From contig DASVEW010000046.1 in assembly GCA_036380355.1 (NCBI GenBank), positions 1-15,937 of the forward strand: 15,937 nucleotides of DNA. The letters are read 5' to 3'. The notes beneath the pieces were generated by a model. The model did not search any database, had not been told where the DNA came from, and was given only the letters and a program-made list of their open reading frames with translations. Made by a program: the position numbers and the translations under genes. Origin of the DNA: JACDAN01 sp036380355 (GTDB lineage: Bacteria > Actinomycetota > Thermoleophilia > Gaiellales > Gaiellaceae). This document shows, one piece after another, positions 5,321 through 12,047 of this stretch; position 1 is the first letter of the stretch, and every line of letters begins with the position of its first letter.

Positions 5321-5881
5321 GGCGAACGATTCGAGCAGCGCCTGGGCGGCACGCGCTCGGTGGGAGTGCTCGGCCTTCCACTCGTCGCCGAGCTCGGCGA
5401 CGGTGCGCTCCTCGCCGGCCGGGACGAAGACCGGGTCGAAGCCGAAGCCGCCCGATCCTGCCGGCTCCTTTGCGATCCGGCCCTCCAGGATTCCCGTGCC
5501 GCGCCGCTCCTCGCCCTCCGGTGAGAGCGCGACGAGCTCACACACGTAGCGGGCTCGCCTTCCTTCGTCCTCGACACCCGCGAGCTCGCCGAGGACGCGC
5601 TCGACGTGCAGCTCGCCCGCGAAGCGCGCGGACTTGATGCCGGGCGCGCCGCCGAGGCCCTCCACCTCGAGCCCCGAGTCCTCGCCGAGGACCCAGGATC
5701 CCGGCGCGGCGGCCCGTCCAAACTCGGCTTTCGCACGCGCGTTGTCGTAGTAGATCTCCCCCGTCTCGGGCGGGTAGTCGTCCGCGTCGAGCGGCTCCAG
5801 AACCCAGCCCGGCAGCGCACGGCGGAGCTCCCGGAGCTTGCCCGGGTTCGCCGACGCCAGAACCGCCCTCAGAGCTCCCAA
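5306..5881 (-). CDS. rdgB: dITP/XTP pyrophosphatase (Ham1/RdgB)
   Basis: This enzyme hydrolyses non-canonical purine triphosphates (dITP, ITP, XTP) to monophosphates, keeping them out of DNA and RNA. Family marks, numbered from the chosen start, are SANPGK at 10-15 (the N-terminal nucleotide-binding motif), the YYDNARAKA segment at 44-52, catalytic GEDSGLEVEGLGGAPG at 66-81, GFGFDPVF, and the C-terminal SHR. The predicted length of about 191 residues is normal. The start is uncertain: no ATG or GTG lies in frame near the beginning. TTG at 5881-5879 gives MGALRAVLASANPGK and is preferred; CTG at 5872 or 5860 are alternatives. It is the last gene of the murI-rph-mgtC-rdgB operon and is separated from mgtC by 43 bases that fold into a long hairpin containing the proposed start codon. 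Confidence 0.93.
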   Translation of the reverse strand: MGALRAVLASANPGKLRELRRALPGWVLEPLDADDYPPETGEIYYDNARAKAEFGRAAAPGSWVLGEDSGLEVEGLGGAPGIKSARFAGELHVERVLGELAGVEDEGRRARYVCELVALSPEGEERRGTGILEGRIAKEPAGSGGFGFDPVFVPAGEERTVAELGDEWKAEHSHRARAAQALLESFAAERA

Positions 5882-5925
5882 CGTGATGGGGCCTCGGCAC
5901 AGCGCCTCATTGCGTTGGGGGCTCT
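5871..5925 (-). promoter_or_regulatory. Long hairpin between mgtC and rdgB
   Basis: Arms 5871-5892 and 5904-5925 pair over 22 positions, 18 Watson-Crick and 4 G-U, around an 11-base loop. On the minus-strand transcript the stem starts at the last base of the mgtC stop codon and its 3' arm covers the proposed TTG start of rdgB. No U-tract follows. It could limit rdgB translation, protect an mRNA end, or attenuate transcription. A 13-codon ORF starting with ATG (5910-5908) runs through it and ends at 5869. Confidence 0.6.
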
Positions 5926-6608
5926 CAAGGGTTCCAGCGCGCGCCGCGAACGGCCTCGGCCTGCGTGAGCGCGTCGATGAGCTCGGCGGCGGTCCGGCCG
6001 GTGCCGAGCCGAACGCGGAGGTCGACACGCCGGCGGTCGCCCTCCTCCTCGAACTCGAGCGAGCTCACGTCGGCGCCCGCCCTCTCGACCGCCTCCAACA
6101 CGGAGACGGCGCTCGTGCCGGACGGGAGCTCGACGGCGAGCCGGCCTTCCTCGGGCCGGGTCCGCGCAGAGAGCCGGTAGGCGACGATTCGGAGCGGCCA
6201 GAGCGTGAGGAGGACGAGGGCGGTCGTCACGAGGGCCGCCTCGTAGTACCCGACGCCGGCGGCCATGCCGATGGCGGCGACGACCCAGAGCGTCGCGGCG
6301 GTCGTCAGTCCCTTCACCGACAGCCCCTGCCGGATGATCGCGCCGGCGCCGAGGAAGCCGATCCCGGTCACGATCTGCGCCGCGATCCGGGTCGGGTCGA
6401 AGACGAGCCCCTCCTCGGTCGAGAAGCGCCAGTCCGTCCACGCGTAGGCGGAGACCATCGTGAAGAGCGCCGCGCCGACGGAGACGAGGAGGTGCGTCCG
6501 CAGCCCCGCCTCGCGGTCCCGCAGCTCGCGCTCGAGCCCGATTGCCCCTCCCAGCGCCGCCGCGAGCACGATGCGGAGGACGACCTCGGCCCAGGAGAGA
6601 TCAGGCAA
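5925..6608 (-). CDS. MgtC/SapB-family membrane protein
   Basis: A 227-residue MgtC/SapB-type protein. The N-terminal 145 residues hold about five membrane helices and the family motifs: GGAIGLERE at 20-28 with its charged end, RTHLLVSVGAALFT at 37-50, and GIGFLGAGAII at 82-92. Residues 150-227 form a soluble ACT-like regulatory tail (RLAVELPSGTSAVSVLEAVERAG, then RRVDLRVRLG). MgtC proteins are linked to growth under low magnesium and, in pathogens, to inhibition of F-type ATP synthase; the role in this organism is unknown. The start is TTG at 6608-6606, supported by GGAGG six bases upstream at 6619-6615. It overlaps the rph stop codon by 8 bases. Its place between rph and rdgB is unusual for this otherwise conserved housekeeping order. 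Confidence 0.9.
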   Translation of the reverse strand: MPDLSWAEVVLRIVLAAALGGAIGLERELRDREAGLRTHLLVSVGAALFTMVSAYAWTDWRFSTEEGLVFDPTRIAAQIVTGIGFLGAGAIIRQGLSVKGLTTAATLWVVAAIGMAAGVGYYEAALVTTALVLLTLWPLRIVAYRLSARTRPEEGRLAVELPSGTSAVSVLEAVERAGADVSSLEFEEEGDRRRVDLRVRLGTGRTAAELIDALTQAEAVRGARWNP

Positions 6609-7311
6609 GCACCGCCTCCACGGCGCGCTGCTGTGCCCGGCCGATCTCCTCGATCCCCACCGCCGCCAGGTCGAGCAGCTCGTCGAGCTGCTCGCGCGTG
6701 TAGCGCTCCCCTTCTGCGGTCGCCTGCACCTCGATCAGCCGCCCGTCGCCGCTCATGACGACGTTGAGGTCGACCTCGGCGCGGGAGTCCTCCGAGTAGT
6801 CGAGGTCGAGCAGCGGCTCGCCGTCGACGATGCCGAGCGAGACGCCGGCAACCGAGTCCGTGAGCGCCTTGCCGAGCCCGTAGCGGTCGAGGCCGCGCCG
6901 GGCCGCGACGTAGGCGCCGGAGATGGCGGCGCAGCGGGTGCCGCCGTCCGCCTGCAGGACGTCGCAGTCGATCCAGAGCGTCCGCTCGCCGAGTGCCTCG
7001 AGATCGGTGACCGCGCGGAGGGAGCGCCCGATCAGGCGCTGGATCTCGACGGTCCGGCCCTTCTGCCTCCCCGAGCTGGCCTCGCGCGGCGTCCGGTCAC
7101 CCGTCGAGGCCGGCAGGAGGCCGTACTCGGCCGTCATCCAGCCTTTCCCCTTGCCCATGAGCCAGCGAGGCACGCCCTCGGTGATCGAGGCCGTGCAGAG
7201 AACGCGCGTCTTCCCGGCGGAGATCAGCGCCGAGCCCGCCGGCTGCTCGAGGTAGTCGATCTCGATCTCGAGCGGCCGGAGCTCGTCCGGCCTGCGACCA
7301 TCCGCTCTCAC
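6601..7311 (-). CDS. rph: Ribonuclease PH
   Basis: This phosphorolytic 3'-5' exoribonuclease trims tRNA 3' ends, releasing nucleoside diphosphates, and normally works as a hexamer. The 236-residue length is standard. Recognisable segments are MRADGRRPDELRPLEIE at the N-terminus, GKGKGWMTAEYGLLPAST at about 53-70, RTPREASSGRQKGRTVEIQ at about 73-91 (basic RNA-binding part), DCDVLQADGGTRCAAISGA at about 114-132, and DLDYSEDSRAEVDLNVVM carrying the acidic metal-binding residues. The frame is open far upstream, but GTG at 7311-7309 is chosen because it starts the canonical N-terminus and overlaps the murI stop codon as GTGA. Translation is probably coupled to murI. It is the second gene of the operon. 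Confidence 0.96.
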   Translation of the reverse strand: MRADGRRPDELRPLEIEIDYLEQPAGSALISAGKTRVLCTASITEGVPRWLMGKGKGWMTAEYGLLPASTGDRTPREASSGRQKGRTVEIQRLIGRSLRAVTDLEALGERTLWIDCDVLQADGGTRCAAISGAYVAARRGLDRYGLGKALTDSVAGVSLGIVDGEPLLDLDYSEDSRAEVDLNVVMSGDGRLIEVQATAEGERYTREQLDELLDLAAVGIEEIGRAQQRAVEAVLA

Positions 7312-8129
7312 GCCGCAGCCGCCTCCAGCTCGGCGATCTCCACGCGGTCGACGCCCTCCAGCGGCAGCTGGAGGAAGCGCTGGCCGAGCTCCTTGAAGCG
7401 CTCCGTCTCGCCCGTCGTCAGAAACCGATAGCCGCCCTCTCGCCGGGCGTCGTTCTCGATCCCCTTCCGGCTCAACGTCTCGGCCACCTCGCGCGCCGTC
7501 TCCTCCGCCGAGAAGACGAGCGCGACGCCGCGCCCGAAGACGCGCTGGAAGATCGGGCGGATCAGGGGGTAGTGCGTGCAGCCGAGGATCACCGTGTCGA
7601 CGTCGGCTTCCTTCAGCGGCCGCGCGTACTCGCGCACCGCGTCGGTGGTCGCTGCGCCGAACGGCTCCGCGCCCTCGATGAGCGGCACGAGCTCGGGGCA
7701 CGCGACCGGGAAGAGCTTGGTTCCGGCATCGAGCGTGTGGACGAGCTCGGCGTAGCGCCCGGCGGCGACTGTCGCCTCCGTCGCCATCAGCCCGATCCGG
7801 CGGTTGCGCGTCACCTGGACGGCGGCGTGGGCCTCGGGCGTGATCACGCCGACGACCGGCACCGAGATCCGCTCCTGCAGATCGGGCAGCGCCGCCGACG
7901 TCGCCGAGTTGCAGGCGACGAGGATCAGCTTGACGCCCTGCGATTCGAGCCAGCCCGCGATCTCGAGCGAGAAGCGCCGCACCTCGTCGAGCGGGCGAGG
8001 GCCGTACGGCAGGCGCGCGCCGTCGCCGAGGTAGACGAAGTCCTCGTGCGGCATGGTCACGAGGCACTCGTGCAGGACGGTGAGGCCGCCCATGCCCGAG
8101 TCGAACACGCCGATCGGCCGGGAATTCAT
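7308..8129 (-). CDS. murI: Glutamate racemase
   Basis: This enzyme interconverts L- and D-glutamate, supplying the D-Glu of peptidoglycan, in the cytoplasm. The 273-residue protein has the usual two-cysteine acid/base pair: C73 in VACNSATSAA and C184 in GCTHYPLI. Other family segments are GVFDSGMGGLTV at 7-18 and YLGDGARLPYG at 33-43. The C-terminus is slightly extended and Ala-rich. ATG at 8129-8127 is the clear start; TACAAT lies six bases upstream with no Shine-Dalgarno site, so the mRNA is probably leaderless. It leads the operon with rph, mgtC and rdgB. The order murI-rph-rdgB is known in mycobacteria, where an MBL phosphodiesterase gene (Rv1339) sits between murI and rph; that gene is absent here. 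Confidence 0.96.
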   Translation of the reverse strand: MNSRPIGVFDSGMGGLTVLHECLVTMPHEDFVYLGDGARLPYGPRPLDEVRRFSLEIAGWLESQGVKLILVACNSATSAALPDLQERISVPVVGVITPEAHAAVQVTRNRRIGLMATEATVAAGRYAELVHTLDAGTKLFPVACPELVPLIEGAEPFGAATTDAVREYARPLKEADVDTVILGCTHYPLIRPIFQRVFGRGVALVFSAEETAREVAETLSRKGIENDARREGGYRFLTTGETERFKELGQRFLQLPLEGVDRVEIAELEAAAA

Positions 8130-8135
8130 TTGGCG

Positions 8136-8141
8136 ATTGTA
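8136..8141 (-). promoter_or_regulatory. Putative -10 element of the murI operon (leaderless)
   Basis: TACAAT (5 of 6 matches to TATAAT) lies exactly six bases before the murI ATG on the minus strand. It overlaps the -35 candidate of the divergent hydrolase gene, so the two promoters may compete. The -35 on this strand is weak. Confidence 0.55.
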
Positions 8142-8166
8142 AGAAGCCGGGAGCTTGGTCTACCCT
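8137..8166 (+). promoter_or_regulatory. Putative promoter of the exported hydrolase gene
   Basis: TTGTAA (8137-8142) and TACCCT (8161-8166) are separated by 18 bases. TACCCT ends eight bases before the GTG start at 8175, and no Shine-Dalgarno site lies between, suggesting a leaderless mRNA. Confidence 0.45.
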
Positions 8167-8174
8167 CATTTGCC

Positions 8175-9593
8175 GTGGGTCGCCGTATTCTCCTGCTCGC
8201 CGCGGTCTTCTTCGCCGCCCAGGCCGGGACCGCGCAGGCGTTCACCAAGACCGACCACTCGCTGCCCATGGGCGACGGCGTCTTGCTCGCGGCGACGCTG
8301 TACACCCCGCCGGGTGCGCCGCCCCCGGGCGGCTGGCCCGCCGTGCTCATGCTCCACGGCCTCGGCGGCAACCGGAGCTCGATGAACACGATCGCCGAGG
8401 CGCACCTCGCGCCGCACGGCTACGCGATCCTGACCGTGGACGCACGCGGGCACGGCGCCTCCGGCGGCCAGTCCTCGCTCGTCGGCCCGCGCGAGATCGC
8501 CGACTACGCCGCCGCCCTCCAGTGGCTCCGCCTGCGTCCGGGCGTCAGCGACCAGAAGGTCGGCGCTTTCGGGATCTCGCTCGGCGGCGGCTCGGTCTGG
8601 AAGCTGCTCAAGGCGCCTGGCGCTCGCCTTGCCGCCGCCGTCCCGATGACGACCTGGACGAGCCTCTACGACTCGCTGCTCCCGCAGAGCCTCGCCAAGT
8701 CCGGCCTGATCGCGTACTTCCACAACCTGCTCCCGCCCGAGCGGTGGGATCCGGCGATCACGACGCTCAGGGACGACGCGCTCCAGGGCCGAAACCTCGC
8801 GTCGATCCGCGAGTTCGCCGAGCAGCGCTCCGTCCGCTCCGACCTGGCGACGATCCGGACGCCCGTCTTCATGCTCCAGGGACGGCGCGACTACGCGTTC
8901 GACATGCAGGAGGCGCTGACGGCGTTCAACCGCCTGCGCGGCCCCAAGCGCCTCTACCTCGGCGGCCTCGGCCATGCGCCCGCGCCGAACCCCGCGGCCG
9001 AGCAGCCCTACTACTTCGCGCAGGTCCGGATGTGGTTCGACCGCTTCCTCAAGAACCAGCTCAACGGGATCGACACCCGGCCGCGCATCGAGCTCGCGCC
9101 GGATCCGTGGAGGGGACGCACCTACCAGGCGGCGCGCCTGCCGGCCCGGAAGGTCCTCCGCCTGACGTTCCGCGGCAGGAGGACGATCGACGGCCTGGGC
9201 AAGGTCGTCCGCACCGTCGCCCCCACACGCCGCCTGAACGAGGCGTTCGGCCACGCGCTCGTCTCGGCGAAGGTGTCCACGCCCACCGGGTGGTCGCATC
9301 TCGTCGCGGTGCTGTCGGCGATCACGCCGAGGCGCGAGGAGATCGTGGTCAGCCAGGGCGGCGTCCCGACGACGACGGTCCGCTCGACGACGCGCATCGT
9401 CACGATCCGGCTGATGAGCCAGGCGACGACGATCCCGCGCGGCTCGCGGTTCCGGCTGACGCTCGCCGGCGTCTCGACCGCCCAGAACCCGAACAACTTG
9501 CTCTACCTGGCCGGCCCGGAGAGCTCGTCGCGCCTCAGGGTCGGCGAGGCGAAGGTCGTCCTGCCGGTCCTGCGGCGGCCGGTCTCGCGTTGA
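8175..9593 (+). CDS. Exported alpha/beta hydrolase, CocE/S15-like, with C-terminal beta domain
   Basis: A 472-residue secreted hydrolase. Residues 1-22 are a signal peptide (RRILLLAAVFFAAQAGTAQA). The alpha/beta-hydrolase domain spans about 30-290: HG oxyanion motif at 61-62 (MLHGLGG), the DARGHGASGG segment near 89-98, nucleophile elbow GISLGGG with S135, likely acid D239 (GRRDYAF) and likely base H267 (GLGHAPA). Residues from about 300 to 460 look beta-rich (repeated TTTVRSTTRIVTIRL, RGSRFRLTLAG), like the jelly-roll C-terminal domain of CocE/X-Pro dipeptidyl-peptidase proteins. It probably cleaves an ester or peptide outside the membrane; the substrate is unknown. GTG at 8175 is chosen because it begins the signal peptide; a longer upstream reading frame runs antisense through murI and is rejected. 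Its stop overlaps the start of the binding-protein gene, so the two are coupled. Confidence 0.87.
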   Translation: MGRRILLLAAVFFAAQAGTAQAFTKTDHSLPMGDGVLLAATLYTPPGAPPPGGWPAVLMLHGLGGNRSSMNTIAEAHLAPHGYAILTVDARGHGASGGQSSLVGPREIADYAAALQWLRLRPGVSDQKVGAFGISLGGGSVWKLLKAPGARLAAAVPMTTWTSLYDSLLPQSLAKSGLIAYFHNLLPPERWDPAITTLRDDALQGRNLASIREFAEQRSVRSDLATIRTPVFMLQGRRDYAFDMQEALTAFNRLRGPKRLYLGGLGHAPAPNPAAEQPYYFAQVRMWFDRFLKNQLNGIDTRPRIELAPDPWRGRTYQAARLPARKVLRLTFRGRRTIDGLGKVVRTVAPTRRLNEAFGHALVSAKVSTPTGWSHLVAVLSAITPRREEIVVSQGGVPTTTVRSTTRIVTIRLMSQATTIPRGSRFRLTLAGVSTAQNPNNLLYLAGPESSSRLRVGEAKVVLPVLRRPVSR

Positions 9594-10807
9594 GACCGGC
9601 GGTCCTCGTCGTCCTGGTCGCCGCGTTCGGCGTCGCGCTGCCCGGCGCGCACGCCGGCTCGGCAGCGGATCCCGGCGTCACGAGCAACTCGATCCTGCTG
9701 GGAGGCACGGTCCCGCTCACCGGCCCCGCGGCCGCCTTCGCCTCGGTCGCGCCGGGCGCCGACGCCTACTTCCGGTACGTCAACGACCGCGGAGGAGTCT
9801 TCGGCCGGAAGATCCGGTACAAGTACGTCGACGACGGGTTCGAGGTCAACCGCACCGTCGACCAGACCCGCCGGCTCGTCCAGCAGGACCGCGTCTTCGC
9901 GATCTTCAACTCGATCGGAACCGAGCACGCGATCGCGGTGCGGCCGTACCTGAACCAGGTGCGCGTCCCGCACGTCTTCATAGGCACCGGCGCGAGCACG
10001 TTCCAGGCCCAGCACGGCCGCTACCCGTGGTCGATGGGCTACCTCCCGAGCTTCGTCGGCGAGGGTGCGATCTACGGCCGCTACGTCGCCGCCTCGATGC
10101 CGCGCGCGCGGATCGCCGTCCTCTACGAGAACACCGACTACGGCCGCGACCTGACGAACGGGCTCCGGCGCGGGCTCGGCCGCCGCGCGAGCCGGATCGT
10201 CGCCGTGCGGAGCTACGAGATCACGGACGCCGACGTCAACTCCCAGATCTCCCAGCTGAAGCGGTCGGGGGCGAACACGTTCATGCTCTTCGCGACGCCC
10301 GGCTTCGCGATCCAGGCGTTCCTCGCCGCCCACCGGCAGGCGTGGCGGCCCCGCACGTTCATCAGCTCCGTCTCGATCGAGCCGTCGATCATGAAGGTGA
10401 TCCGGCTGAACACGAGCGCGAGAGCCACGACGGGGACGATCAGCATGGGCTACCTCAAGGACCCGAGCTCGCCCACCTGGAACCGCGACCCGGCCATCCG
10501 CCTCTACCGCCAGATCATGCGGCGCTACCTGCCGGGCCGGAAGGCGAGCGACGTCTACCACTACTACGGCATGGCGGTCGCCCACTCGATGGTTCACGCG
10601 CTCCGGAAGTCCGGGCGGAACCTGAGCCGTGCCGGCTTCCAGCGCGCCGTCACGCACCTGAACCAGACGGACAACCCGTTCCTCCTGCCAGGCGTCGCCG
10701 TCCGCACGTCGCCGCGCAACTACTTCCCGATCGCGAGGGCGAAGCTCTTCCGCTACAGCGCGCGGGGCCAGTGGGTGCCGTTCGGGCGGCTCCTTGCGGC
10801 TCGTTAA
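9590..10807 (+). CDS. ABC-type branched-chain amino-acid/amide substrate-binding protein (Peripla_BP_6-like)
   Basis: A 405-residue exported binding protein of the leucine-binding (LivK-like) class, type I periplasmic fold. Residues 1-22 form a signal peptide (RPAVLVVLVAAFGVALPGAHA). The mature part starts with SILLGGTVPLTGPAAAF (34-50), the classic first strand and ligand loop, followed by YFRYVNDRGGVFGRKI at 60-75. Family-typical segments continue with RIAVLYENTDYGRDLTNGLRRGL and YHYYGMAVAHSMVHALRKSG. I see no cysteine, so it lacks the lipobox usual for Gram-positive binding proteins and should be released or held in another way. No permease or ATPase gene lies beside it. The TTG start (9590) overlaps the hydrolase stop codon as TTGA and no strong Shine-Dalgarno site is seen, implying translational coupling. 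Ligand is unknown. Confidence 0.88.
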   Translation: MRPAVLVVLVAAFGVALPGAHAGSAADPGVTSNSILLGGTVPLTGPAAAFASVAPGADAYFRYVNDRGGVFGRKIRYKYVDDGFEVNRTVDQTRRLVQQDRVFAIFNSIGTEHAIAVRPYLNQVRVPHVFIGTGASTFQAQHGRYPWSMGYLPSFVGEGAIYGRYVAASMPRARIAVLYENTDYGRDLTNGLRRGLGRRASRIVAVRSYEITDADVNSQISQLKRSGANTFMLFATPGFAIQAFLAAHRQAWRPRTFISSVSIEPSIMKVIRLNTSARATTGTISMGYLKDPSSPTWNRDPAIRLYRQIMRRYLPGRKASDVYHYYGMAVAHSMVHALRKSGRNLSRAGFQRAVTHLNQTDNPFLLPGVAVRTSPRNYFPIARAKLFRYSARGQWVPFGRLLAAR

Positions 10808-10824
10808 CCACCCTGAGAGGATTG

Positions 10825-10841
10825 CGGGCGTCACCCGCCCG
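10825..10841 (+). terminator. Weak hairpin after the binding-protein gene
   Basis: A 6-bp stem CGGGCG / CGCCCG with loop TCACC lies 17 bases after the TAA stop at 10807. No T-run follows. It may partly end the hydrolase/binding-protein transcript, but stems of this size are common in GC-rich DNA. Confidence 0.3.
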
Positions 10842-10879
10842 AAGGAACAGCGGCAACTGATTGCCAAAACGCTCGTCTT

Positions 10880-10897
10880 ACCCCACTGAAAGGGGGT
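10880..10897 (+). promoter_or_regulatory. Shine-Dalgarno site of the next gene, with possible masking stem
   Basis: AGGGGGT ends three bases before the TTG start at 10901, with its centre about six to seven bases away. ACCCC at 10880-10884 can pair with GGGGT at 10893-10897 around an 8-base loop, which would hide the ribosome-binding site. The site supports the TTG start. The masking stem is only 5 bp. Confidence 0.45.
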
Positions 10898-10900
10898 CTC

Positions 10901-11992
10901 TTGACTAAACCAATCCGCTTCGTCCTGCTCTCGTCCGTGTGCGCCCTCGCGCTCGCGTTCGGGGGCAACGCGCTCGCCGCGTACAACCCGTCTCTGCTCG
11001 TGGCCGGCACCAGCCATGCCACCGGGAGCGGCGGCCCCGTGGTCATCGGGGTCGGCCAGGACCAGAACGACGACGCAACAGGCGTCCTCAACATCTACGC
11101 ACCGCTCGGCTACGGCGTCACCCTGACGCAGGCGCCGGGCACCCGGATCGGCGACCTCGAGGCGATCGTCCTCGTTCGCGCGCTGGCAAACGCCCGCGTG
11201 CCGATCCAGGGGACCGTCACCGCACGCGACCCGGGTCAGTACACGAACCCGCAGCAGTTCCCGTGCGGGCAGGGGGTCCGCCACGAGGCCGTCTGGCTGG
11301 TCGAGTCGACGCTCGCCGGGAACCCACTCCAGATCCCGATCTACGTGGATCGCACGACCGGCGCCGAGGCGCAGTTCGCCTCCGCGAAGATGCGGATCTG
11401 CCTGGCGTCGCCGTACATCCCGCCGCCGCAGGGAGCCGCGGCCGGCGCCTCGCTGATCGTCGCCGCGTTCTCCGTGAGCGGCGTCTTCAGCAATCCGAAC
11501 ACGCGCGGGAGCTATCCGTGGAACGCGCTGTTCGTCCCGTACGCGCCGGGAACGGCGTCGCTGAATCCGGCGAACGCCGCGCAGAGCACGTCGTACACGC
11601 GCCTGCCGGTCCAGCTCGCCGTCACGGCGAGGAAGTTCAAGCGGGGCAAGCTGCGCTATGCACGCGTCACGGCCTGCCTCAGCGAGGCCAGACAGCGGAT
11701 CCGCGGTGTCCGGGTGAACATCCTCGCCGGACGCACGGCCCGCAGAACCGGTCGCGTGGCCTTCGGCCGCACGAACGCGCGTGGTTGCCTGGTCCGCACC
11801 GTCCGGCTTCGCTATCGCGTGACGTTCTTCCGGGCATCCACCTCGGTGCCCGAGCGGGATGTCACCAGCTCGCCGGGCTGCACGCCGCCGCTGCCGGTGG
11901 CACCAGGGCTTCCGCCCGCACGCTGCTCGTCGGCGACGCTGGCTCCGGCGCTGAGCCTCTTCAGCCGGAACACGGCGCGAGTCCGCCGCTAG
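10901..11992 (+). CDS. Exported protein of unknown function with C-terminal beta (Ig-like) region
   Basis: A 363-residue protein not recognised as a named family. Residues 1-27 form a signal peptide (FVLLSSVCALALAFGGNALAA). Residues 28-120 and 125-215 are rich in beta-forming and small residues. A segment at 235-312 alternates hydrophobic and basic residues (VQLAVTARKFKRGKLRYARV, GRVAFGRTNARGCLVRTV), suggesting an Ig-like or similar beta-sandwich of the sort found on secreted actinobacterial proteins. About six cysteines lie in the mature part, so disulphides are possible. The C-terminus is Pro/Ala-rich and basic (NTARVRR), with no sorting motif or membrane anchor. The TTG start at 10901 follows a clear AGGGGGT Shine-Dalgarno site. 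It lies 93 bases after the binding-protein gene and ends before a strong hairpin. No catalytic motif was found. Confidence 0.75.
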   Translation: MTKPIRFVLLSSVCALALAFGGNALAAYNPSLLVAGTSHATGSGGPVVIGVGQDQNDDATGVLNIYAPLGYGVTLTQAPGTRIGDLEAIVLVRALANARVPIQGTVTARDPGQYTNPQQFPCGQGVRHEAVWLVESTLAGNPLQIPIYVDRTTGAEAQFASAKMRICLASPYIPPPQGAAAGASLIVAAFSVSGVFSNPNTRGSYPWNALFVPYAPGTASLNPANAAQSTSYTRLPVQLAVTARKFKRGKLRYARVTACLSEARQRIRGVRVNILAGRTARRTGRVAFGRTNARGCLVRTVRLRYRVTFFRASTSVPERDVTSSPGCTPPLPVAPGLPPARCSSATLAPALSLFSRNTARVRR

Positions 11993-12007
11993 AGAGAGAA
12001 CGCAAAC

Positions 12008-12033
12008 GAGAGGGCCCCACCCGGGGCCCTCTC
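12008..12033 (+). terminator. Terminator after the exported unknown protein gene
   Basis: A perfect 11-bp stem, GAGAGGGCCCC / GGGGCCCTCTC, closes the loop ACCC and lies 15 bases after the TAG stop. It is followed by TCTATCCT, a weak pyrimidine tract. The same bases provide the -10 candidate of the next gene. Confidence 0.7.
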
Positions 12034-12035
12034 TC

Positions 12036-12041
12036 TATCCT
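12036..12041 (+). promoter_or_regulatory. Putative -10 element of the DUF72 gene (leaderless)
   Basis: TATCCT ends six bases before the ATG at 12048, with no Shine-Dalgarno site. It lies directly against the terminator hairpin of the previous gene, so the terminator stem occupies most of the -35 region. Confidence 0.45.
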
Positions 12042-12047
12042 GGGCAC

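Noticed and set aside
5869..5910. 13-codon ORF in the mgtC-rdgB gap as a real gene
   Set aside because: No Shine-Dalgarno site and it is too short to judge by codon use; kept only as part of the hairpin finding.
7572..8174. Upstream extension of the exported hydrolase frame
   Set aside because: It runs antisense through murI; the signal peptide, the lack of any motif upstream and the promoter candidate all place the start at 8175.
8522..9589. Upstream extension of the binding-protein frame inside the hydrolase gene
   Set aside because: Its translation is a low-complexity Arg/Pro/Ala shadow; the signal peptide and stop/start overlap fix the true start at 9590.
9503..11284. 593-codon minus-strand frame
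   Set aside because: It lies antisense to two genes with signal peptides and, for one, a clear family; composition is typical of a GC-rich shadow.
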